Assembly: GCF_013294005.1 (NCBI RefSeq) | Contig: NZ_JABSNK010000003.1 | Span: 372,001-436,000, forward strand | DNA: 64,000 nt | Direction of reading: 5' to 3' | Origin: Flavobacterium gelidicaeli | GTDB lineage: Bacteria > Bacteroidota > Bacteroidia > Flavobacteriales > Flavobacteriaceae | Part shown: piece after piece, positions 58,445-64,000 of the stretch | How the letters are laid out: every line of letters begins with the position of its first letter | Numbering within the stretch: the stretch's first letter is position 1 | Made by a program: the position numbers and the translations under genes | The notes under the pieces: model-generated | The model's input: the letters and a program-made list of their open reading frames with translations, nothing else | What the model was told of the DNA's origin: nothing | The model's database searches: none

Positions 58445-59443
58445 TTATTTTTTTTGCCAAACACGCACGTATTCAATTTCGAAGTCTACGATACCGTCCT
58501 CTTTTTTACCATCGGGACTATTTAATTCTAAGTCTTCTTTACTATCGGGAACACCATGCCAAGGAAAAGTTTCTTGATCTAACCATATCGAAATTGGTTT
58601 TGTTGCAACATATCCTTTTTGGAATCCTTTACTAATCGCCCACGAATCTATTTTTTCCTTCGAAGCTTCGGTGAATAATTTCCCGTCTATATAATATTTA
58701 ATACCGTTTTGATCCCACTCTACACCATAAGTATGAAAAGCATCAGCTACTCTAAAATCTAAAATATGATGCTCTGTGTAGACACTATTATTTCCTTTGA
58801 CAGTCCAGTCATGAATAGACCACCATAATTCTTTATCTAATGCTAACTTACTCGGCTGCCTGTGATCTCCAAAATGTTCAAACATATCTACCTCTAAACC
58901 CTGACCCATCGCCCAGAAAGCACTGGTAATCTCAGCATCAGCAGCTTTGCTTTTAATCTCCATATAGCCGTATTGAAAAAATTTTCTCCCAATAAGACAG
59001 GCGGTTGTAAGATTTTCAAATTTGCTTCTGGTGTTATCTTTCCCCCATGGTTTATCTAAGTCTTTACTGAAGGGGAAGTCAGGTTCCCATTTAGTCTCTA
59101 AGATCAGTTTGCCATTCTCTAAGCGGTAATTATTTCCAGAAAATTGAGAAGGAGCACGACCTATCCATACCTTCTTATTAGGTAAGTCAGGATGTTTATA
59201 CTCTGGTTTTCCATCTTTAAATTTCCCTACGACATACCATTTATTCTCATCTAATATAGGAGCATCAAACTCATCACTAACAGTGGTATTTAAGATCCAT
59301 TGCCCTTTATCTGTAGGGTCAGATAACGGCAGTAATGCTTTACCACTTGTTTCATTAATATTGTTCTGGCTTACACATTTTACAAAAAATAAAGACAGTA
59401 CTGCTGTGCAAAAAACAGAAGTATTTCTAGTAGTAATCATCAT
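58445..59443 (-). CDS. GH16 family endo-galactanase-like lipoprotein (third GH16)
   Basis: A 332-residue protein with probable lipobox Cys 23 (FFVKCVSQ). It is a single GH16 domain (about 45-332) without the C-terminal sandwich of the tandem pair. The catalytic motif is EVDMFE (E184, D186, E189); other blocks are VWIGRAPSQF, QYGYMEIKSKA, SIHDWT, FHTYGVEWDQNGIKYYIDGK and the C-terminal FEIEYVRVWQK. The VSDEFD and GRAPSQF blocks relate it to the tandem pair, but loops differ, so a different cutting preference is likely. Family context suggests carrageenan or furcellaran; agarase or porphyranase activity remains possible. Confidence 0.85.
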   Translation of the reverse strand: MMITTRNTSVFCTAVLSLFFVKCVSQNNINETSGKALLPLSDPTDKGQWILNTTVSDEFDAPILDENKWYVVGKFKDGKPEYKHPDLPNKKVWIGRAPSQFSGNNYRLENGKLILETKWEPDFPFSKDLDKPWGKDNTRSKFENLTTACLIGRKFFQYGYMEIKSKAADAEITSAFWAMGQGLEVDMFEHFGDHRQPSKLALDKELWWSIHDWTVKGNNSVYTEHHILDFRVADAFHTYGVEWDQNGIKYYIDGKLFTEASKEKIDSWAISKGFQKGYVATKPISIWLDQETFPWHGVPDSKEDLELNSPDGKKEDGIVDFEIEYVRVWQKK

Positions 59444-59474
59444 TTAAAATACTTTTATATTATGGATTCATAGA

Positions 59475-59482
59475 CAAACTTA
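59475..59482 (-). promoter_or_regulatory. Candidate -7 promoter element of GH16/small-protein unit
   Basis: On the minus strand this reads TAAGTTTG, a match to TAnnTTTG, 31 bp before the GH16 start codon. A partial -33 element (ATTG) lies 17 bp further upstream. Confidence 0.35.
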
Positions 59483-59725
59483 TATCATAGATATTTGATC
59501 AATTCACAGTCTGTAACTATGTAAAAAAACGAATAAACACTAGTAATATACAGTCAAAAATTACCTTATAACAGCGTTATTTTACCTGTTACTACAAGTA
59601 GTGCATGTAGAACCATAGGCATGCGATAAACTACCGCCTAGACAGTGCCTTTTTAAATTAAAAAAACTATGCTTTTTTGAGAAAAGTCGCTTTACAGCAT
59701 TGAAAGGTTTCTATTAAATGGACTG

Positions 59726-60589
59726 CTATAAGTTATAGCGATAGCCCTTAGGTGTTTCACCCATAATAGCTTTGAACTGTTTATTGAAATTGGGAATTGA
59801 TTTATAGCCTACATTATAACAAACTTCTGAAATAGGGGTACTTTCTTGAATAAGCATTCGAGAAGCATTTCGTATTCTAATTTCGTTTAAAAATTCAGTA
59901 AAAGACTTATTAGTCATCTTCTTAAAAAAACGACAAAAGGAGTTAGTAGTCATGCAAGCAATGTTAGCCACGTCGCTTAAAGTAATATCTGACCTATAAT
60001 TTTCAGAGATGTATCTTATTACACTATCCAAACGATCAGGACTTTCAGTAGAAAATTGCCTCATATCACTTGATGATAATACAATTCTATCTTCGGGACT
60101 TGTTAAAGACAAGCGGTATAAAATATTTAAAAGACTCATCGATTGTTCTGCCGGTGAAACAGCCGTAATATCCATGAGTTCAGCATTTAATTGGTTAGCA
60201 ATTGCGGCACTAAAACTAACGCCAAATTTAGATTGCTCCAGTAAGTTTTTAATACTATTAAATTCAGGATTGTCAAAGGTGTCTGTACCCATGAAATTGC
60301 TGGTAAATTTCATGATGATTGTTTCGACCATTAAATTCCCCTCTGACTCATAATAGGTTTCCTCATTGCGCCACAAGTGTGGTAAGTAAGAACCCACTAA
60401 GACTAAATCTCCGGCAGAAAAATGAGCCACACTGTCTCCTACAAAACGAATACCTGAGCTTCTTGATATGTATATTAATTCAAATTCTGCATGATAATGC
60501 CAGGCTGTATCTAAACAAGGTACTTCCTTTTTAAAAATACTAATTTTTTGACCTACAAAATTTTCGGGATTTTTTAAAACAAGTTTCAT
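59726..60589 (-). CDS. AraC family regulator with N-terminal cupin sensor domain
   Basis: A 287-residue transcription factor. The N-terminal half (about 10-150) is a cupin with CLDTAWHYHAEFELIYI and FSAGDLVLVGSYLPHLW; the C-terminal part (about 185-287) holds two helix-turn-helix motifs of AraC type (ITLSDVANIACMTTNSFCRFFK and PISEVCYNVGYKSIPNFNKQFK, ending GETPKGYRYN). Such proteins bind a small sugar directly in the cytoplasm. Placed between the SusCD-3 genes and the GH16/Dau genes, it is a candidate for sensing anhydrogalactose, galactose or a pathway intermediate, complementing the periplasmic sensing of the HTCS at 16066. It is followed by a 282-bp gap. Confidence 0.93.
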   Translation of the reverse strand: MKLVLKNPENFVGQKISIFKKEVPCLDTAWHYHAEFELIYISRSSGIRFVGDSVAHFSAGDLVLVGSYLPHLWRNEETYYESEGNLMVETIIMKFTSNFMGTDTFDNPEFNSIKNLLEQSKFGVSFSAAIANQLNAELMDITAVSPAEQSMSLLNILYRLSLTSPEDRIVLSSSDMRQFSTESPDRLDSVIRYISENYRSDITLSDVANIACMTTNSFCRFFKKMTNKSFTEFLNEIRIRNASRMLIQESTPISEVCYNVGYKSIPNFNKQFKAIMGETPKGYRYNL

Positions 60590-60941
60590 AGCAGTGAAAT
60601 TATAGATAGTTGTAGTTAGAGATAATATTTTACTATTACCTAATTAAAATTACCTCATCATGAACAATATTTAATTAAATTATGCATGATTAACATTACG
60701 AAGATAACAATTATATAACTATAAATTAATGAATCACGGAAAAACTGCTTAACAAAAATTCCATATCATCATTTAAGACCTTACAATTCAATAAAATCAA
60801 TTATAGGCAGTATGATGCTCCTTATTAATTAAGCTGTTCATTATAAAAACAAAAAAAAGACATTAGATACTAATGATCTAATGTCTTTTACAATAAATGG
60901 TCACCTACCTACCATTTATATTTTTTATAAATGACTTCGTT
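60590..60941. other. 352-bp intergenic region upstream of AraC regulator
   Basis: It holds the terminator of the SusCD-3 operon (60855-60889) and the promoter region of the regulator gene. It is very AT-rich. No ORF or RNA gene supported. Confidence 0.5.
60855..60889 (-). terminator. Terminator after SusC/SusD/lipoprotein operon 3
   Basis: A perfect 14-bp repeat (60855-60868 with 60876-60889) has a 7-nt loop. On the minus strand the stem ends in TTTT and continues TTTTGTTTTTATAA. It is 53 bp past the stop of the small lipoprotein gene. Confidence 0.88.
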
Positions 60942-61427
60942 TTAAATTACAGTCACAGTAAATGTTTGTTCAAACACCCAAACACCATCAACTAAAACCG
61001 ATTCTACTTCTGGATCTCCTTTATAGATCACCTTATCCTTGAACGTATTTTTTAAAGTAATCGTGTAGGTACCTACCGTGGGGTACAAGATGTAAACCGT
61101 TTTATCAGTTGTCATTAGACCTTTATCTGCATCAATAAAAGCAGTAAGATCTGGTGGTATTCCAGTACCATCCCCATTTTTAAAACCTGTTTTTAAAAAG
61201 TTGCTACCTTCAGAAATTTTCCACTCATGAGATAGTGCACCTTGCGATAAATCAAATATCGAAATTGCTTTTCCTACACCTATAACCGCATTTTCAGTCG
61301 TTTTAAGCGGTGTACTAGCATACCAAGTTACATCAGAATAATTTGGAGCCTCAGTAACAGAATCATTTGAACACCCTGTAAGTAGCGCTCCTAAAAACAA
61401 CATGCTGAATACTATTTTATTTTTCAT
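60942..61427 (-). CDS. Small surface lipoprotein in SusE/SGBP position
   Basis: A 161-residue lipoprotein with lipobox Cys 19 (LLTGCSND). The mature part looks like a PKD/Ig-like beta-sandwich (LSHEWKISEGSNFL, LYPTVGTYTITLKNTF). It lies 10 bp after the SusD gene, the place where PULs encode surface glycan-binding proteins (SusE/SusF or SGBP). Binding of a glycan is likely by position, but no ligand residues can be assigned and the protein is shorter than typical multi-domain SGBPs. Confidence 0.75.
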   Translation of the reverse strand: MKNKIVFSMLFLGALLTGCSNDSVTEAPNYSDVTWYASTPLKTTENAVIGVGKAISIFDLSQGALSHEWKISEGSNFLKTGFKNGDGTGIPPDLTAFIDADKGLMTTDKTVYILYPTVGTYTITLKNTFKDKVIYKGDPEVESVLVDGVWVFEQTFTVTVI

Positions 61428-61437
61428 CTTAGATATA

Positions 61438-63267
61438 TTAATTATTTAGGTTAGGATTTCTTCCTACTTCATTACTAGGTAACGGCAAATACTCGCTCAC
61501 ACCCACTTGGAAATTTTGTGCAGGAATAGTAAATTCGTTTGGTACAGTATGATTTGCTAAGTTGTCATTAGAAGGCCTAACGATCACCTTTGCCACATCG
61601 TCTACTACTATTGCTTTAAATTTAGTATTAGGAGTTCCTATGTTAGGGTTTGTAGTTTTTTGATATGTAAAATCATTTAAATAGAAAGTCTTAGCAGCAA
61701 GATCATCAAAACGATTTTTTAAAATTCCCCATCTACGTAAATCAGCAAAACGAGTAGCATGCCCTTCTGCAGCAGTTTCTAATGCTTTGTCTACAAACAT
61801 AAGTTGGTCTAACAACGTTTTTACAGTGTACGATACTCCGTTATACGTGCGTGCCCCACTAAATTCTCCAGAAGTACCTAATAATACTAGTCCCCATCTC
61901 GCTCTCACTTTATTGATCAAAGCAAGCGCTCCATTAACATCGCCTGTTTTTATCAAGCACTCTGCTTGCATTAAATACACTTCAGACAAACGGTGAACAA
62001 TAAAGTTTTTAGAAGATTTTTGAGCACCAAGTGGATTTCCAGATTCTCCTGTATAAATATCTACATTCAAATACTTTTTATAATAGGCAAATACTCTCGC
62101 TTGCGCAGTAGGATTTGCTGCAGATAATGTTAATCCTGCTGTAAGCACATCTATCGCTGCTGGTTGTCCATAAGTAGGTGTATCTAAATCATCTGGTAAA
62201 ATCACCATAGCCGATGCTCTCAAAGGAACTGATCGCAATGGATTAGATAATGCACCCCCTTTGTGATTTCTAACATCTTTTACATCCATAGGCTCTGATT
62301 TGTAAGCATAAGCTACCCAAGCTGGAGCGCTAAAAAGTAAATTTTGAGAGAAACTTAAAAAAGCGTTACGGGTTGTAGTACTTTCTTCATCAAATAATCC
62401 AAGTTCTGGTCTGAAATTACCATCAAAGTTCACTTCAAAAATAGATTCACTATTGAATTCGTTAGCTGTGTAAAACATGGTAATAGGATCCTGACTTGCT
62501 GTAAGTCCGAATAGCTTATATGCTGGATTGTCAATTACATTTTTAAAGTAAGGAATCGCTAAGTCGTTTTCTCCTTGATACAAATGACTCATTCCTAAAA
62601 CGGTCGCTGCAGCTGCTTTTGAGGCTCTTGCTTTCTCAGCTGTAGGGGTTGCAGGCAAATTATCATAAGCGTACATTAAGTCTTTTCGAAAAAAAGCAAT
62701 CACATCAGCAGAGCTAGACACTGTTTTAAAAAAGTCTTCGTTAGTTATAGGCGTATGATCTTCAATAACCACACGACCTTCATTAAATGAAGTATGCAGG
62801 TAAAAATGAAACAACCCTCTCAAGAATCGAGCTTGCGCCATTTGATACGTCCATTTATCAGTATCTGTTACTTGTGCTTTGATTTTTTCTAAAGCTTCAA
62901 TAACTTGATTAGCTCTAAAAATTCCTCTATAACAAGCTGCCCAGTGGCGGTCTATCGACTGATTATTGTTAGTATAATTTTGAAACCAAAAAGTATAAGC
63001 TAAATCATTAGAAGCAAATGGCGTAGGACGTACATTAGAAAAATACCCCATATCTGACCTTACCATTTCTTCACGTAAATTAAATGTGTACGGAGATAGT
63101 AATGTGGCATAGGCTGCTGTAAGTCCAGAGTTAGTATCGTCTAGATCTTTCCAGAAGCTGCTTGCATCAGTAAAATTAGGGTTTGTTTCAGTTAAATCGG
63201 GACTGCAAGAAACGATAAGTCCAGCAGTAAAAATAAGCGCAATATATTTATTTATAGATTTTTTCAT
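61438..63267 (-). CDS. SusD/RagB-like glycan-binding lipoprotein
   Basis: A 609-residue lipoprotein from the start at 63267 (MKKSINKYIAL), with lipobox Cys 21 (LIVSCSPD). A start 12 bp earlier is possible but would overlap the SusC stop codon. SusD features: NSGLTAAYATLLSPY, YQMAQARFLRGLFHFYLHTSF, the RagB block VHRLSEVYLMQAECLIKTGDVNGAL, and TAAEGHATRFADLRRWG. It is longer than the other two SusD proteins. It follows the third SusC by 11 bp and precedes a small lipoprotein gene by 10 bp, a compact three-gene surface operon. Confidence 0.94.
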   Translation of the reverse strand: MKKSINKYIALIFTAGLIVSCSPDLTETNPNFTDASSFWKDLDDTNSGLTAAYATLLSPYTFNLREEMVRSDMGYFSNVRPTPFASNDLAYTFWFQNYTNNNQSIDRHWAACYRGIFRANQVIEALEKIKAQVTDTDKWTYQMAQARFLRGLFHFYLHTSFNEGRVVIEDHTPITNEDFFKTVSSSADVIAFFRKDLMYAYDNLPATPTAEKARASKAAAATVLGMSHLYQGENDLAIPYFKNVIDNPAYKLFGLTASQDPITMFYTANEFNSESIFEVNFDGNFRPELGLFDEESTTTRNAFLSFSQNLLFSAPAWVAYAYKSEPMDVKDVRNHKGGALSNPLRSVPLRASAMVILPDDLDTPTYGQPAAIDVLTAGLTLSAANPTAQARVFAYYKKYLNVDIYTGESGNPLGAQKSSKNFIVHRLSEVYLMQAECLIKTGDVNGALALINKVRARWGLVLLGTSGEFSGARTYNGVSYTVKTLLDQLMFVDKALETAAEGHATRFADLRRWGILKNRFDDLAAKTFYLNDFTYQKTTNPNIGTPNTKFKAIVVDDVAKVIVRPSNDNLANHTVPNEFTIPAQNFQVGVSEYLPLPSNEVGRNPNLNN

Positions 63268-63278
63268 AATCAGATACA

Positions 63279-64000
63279 TTAAAAATTAAATTGTAAACCA
63301 GCTACATACATCTTAGTCATAGGGTAACTTCCCTTGTCTAAACCTCTTGAACTTACATTCCCTCCTACCTCTGGGTTATACCCCGTGTACTTTGTAAAAG
63401 TGAATAAGTTTTGTCCTGTGAAGAAGAAACGTAATTTTTCAAATCCTATTGATGATGCTATTTTCGTAGGCACGTTATACCCTAATGTTATGTTTCTTAT
63501 TCTTAAGTAAGAACCATCTTCAATGAACAAATCAGTGTTCGGTTGGTAATTTGGGTGTGCCGAGAAAATTCCTCTGTAAGCTGGCAATGTTCCATTAGGA
63601 TTGACATCTGAATACGAATTTAAGATTTCGCTACTTCTTCCAAAACCTACTGCTGTTGCTCTAGCCCCATTTACAATCTCGTGACCTATTGCAGCATACA
63701 TATTTACGTACAAATCAAAATTATTATAATCAAAGCTTACATTATAACCCAACTCGTATTTTGGCAATCCGCTTCCTGCATATACACGATCTCCTACTGA
63801 TTGAAAAACACCATCTCCATCAACATCTTTATAAATTAAATCTCCCATTTTGGCCGAAGGTCTAATTTTTTGAAATTCAGCTAGTTTCTCAGGTGTGTTA
63901 GCGATACCATCTGTAGCAAAAACAAAGTAAGCACCTGCTTCATATCCTTTTGCAATAGCAGTAATCTGGCTTGTACTAGCATTACCTCCTGGTACAATAC
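63279..64000 (-). CDS. SusC-like TonB-dependent transporter, 5' part outside window
   Basis: The C-terminal 240 or so residues of a SusC. The frame is open from 63279 to the right edge; upstream of the Met at 63848 it continues with plausible SusC residues, so that Met is internal. Visible features: KMGDLIYKDVDGDGVF (Ca-loop common in SusC), GYNVSFDYNNFDLYVNM, GSYLRIRNITLGYNVP, FFTGQNLFTFTKYTGYNPE and the terminal GLQFNF. Partner of the SusD gene that begins 11 bp downstream. Confidence 0.93.
   Translation of the reverse strand, partial: IVPGGNASTSQITAIAKGYEAGAYFVFATDGIANTPEKLAEFQKIRPSAKMGDLIYKDVDGDGVFQSVGDRVYAGSGLPKYELGYNVSFDYNNFDLYVNMYAAIGHEIVNGARATAVGFGRSSEILNSYSDVNPNGTLPAYRGIFSAHPNYQPNTDLFIEDGSYLRIRNITLGYNVPTKIASSIGFEKLRFFFTGQNLFTFTKYTGYNPEVGGNVSSRGLDKGSYPMTKMYVAGLQFNF

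Noticed and set aside
63279..63848. A separate 189-residue gene at the right end
   Set aside because: The frame stays open past 63848 with SusC-like residues up to the edge, so it is the 3' part of a SusC gene.
1..64000. Mobile element, CRISPR, tRNA or phage signatures
   Set aside because: No transposase, integrase, repeated spacer array, or tRNA-like cloverleaf was noticed in any intergenic region.

Overview
This window is almost entirely one large polysaccharide utilisation region from a member of the Bacteroidota, most likely a marine Flavobacteriaceae. The evidence is low GC content, SusC/SusD pairs, a SusR-type hybrid two-component sensor, Lys-rich signal peptides and lipoprotein boxes, and a gene set that fits red-algal sulfated galactans. 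Two genes align by recalled motifs with GH82 iota-carrageenases. A complete set for 3,6-anhydro-D-galactose catabolism (DauA, DauB, DauC, DauD types) is present. With three GH16 enzymes, a GH127 enzyme, two GH110 enzymes, a GH2, a GH42-like enzyme and eight S1 sulfatases, carrageenan (iota/kappa, possibly also lambda-type or hybrid galactans) is the best substrate prediction. No tRNA, rRNA, CRISPR array, transposase or phage gene was seen.

Layout. (1) 1-4423, plus strand: the 3' part of a SusC gene and its SusD partner, closed by a strong hairpin terminator. (2) 4678-25255, minus strand: a formylglycine-generating enzyme that would mature the sulfatases, two GH110 alpha-galactosidases, a GH2 beta-galactosidase, five sulfatases, a SASA-type carbohydrate esterase and the hybrid two-component regulator. 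This block looks suited to removing sulfate, and possibly acyl groups, from galactose units and trimming galactose. (3) 25344-31478, minus: a GH82 enzyme and a full SusC/SusD pair with a long upstream region. (4) 32072-37474, minus: sulfatase, DUF4380 protein and GH42-like (GH167 candidate) enzyme. An S1_7-like sulfatase (37756) diverges on the plus strand. (5) 39900-47623: sulfatase (minus), SMP-30-like lipoprotein (plus), then GH127 and two tandem GH16 paralogues (minus). (6) 47833-57866, minus: sugar porter, FG-GAP/ASPIC protein, aldehyde dehydrogenase, enolase-superfamily cycloisomerase, a second GH82, then KDPGal aldolase and 2-keto-3-deoxygalactonate kinase. (7) 58063-64000, minus: small exported protein, third GH16, AraC-type regulator, and a third SusC/SusD pair (SusC cut by the window end) with an extra lipoprotein.

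Working model (inference): surface GH16 and GH82 enzymes cut the polymer; SusC/SusD pairs import oligosaccharides; periplasmic FGly-sulfatases, GH110, GH2 and GH42-like enzymes strip sulfate and galactose; the MFS porter moves small desulfated sugars into the cytoplasm. There a signal-less GH127 would release 3,6-anhydro-D-galactose, which the Dau enzymes convert through 2-keto-3-deoxy-D-galactonate to pyruvate and glyceraldehyde 3-phosphate. Residue comparisons with characterised enzymes are from memory, not from a database search.
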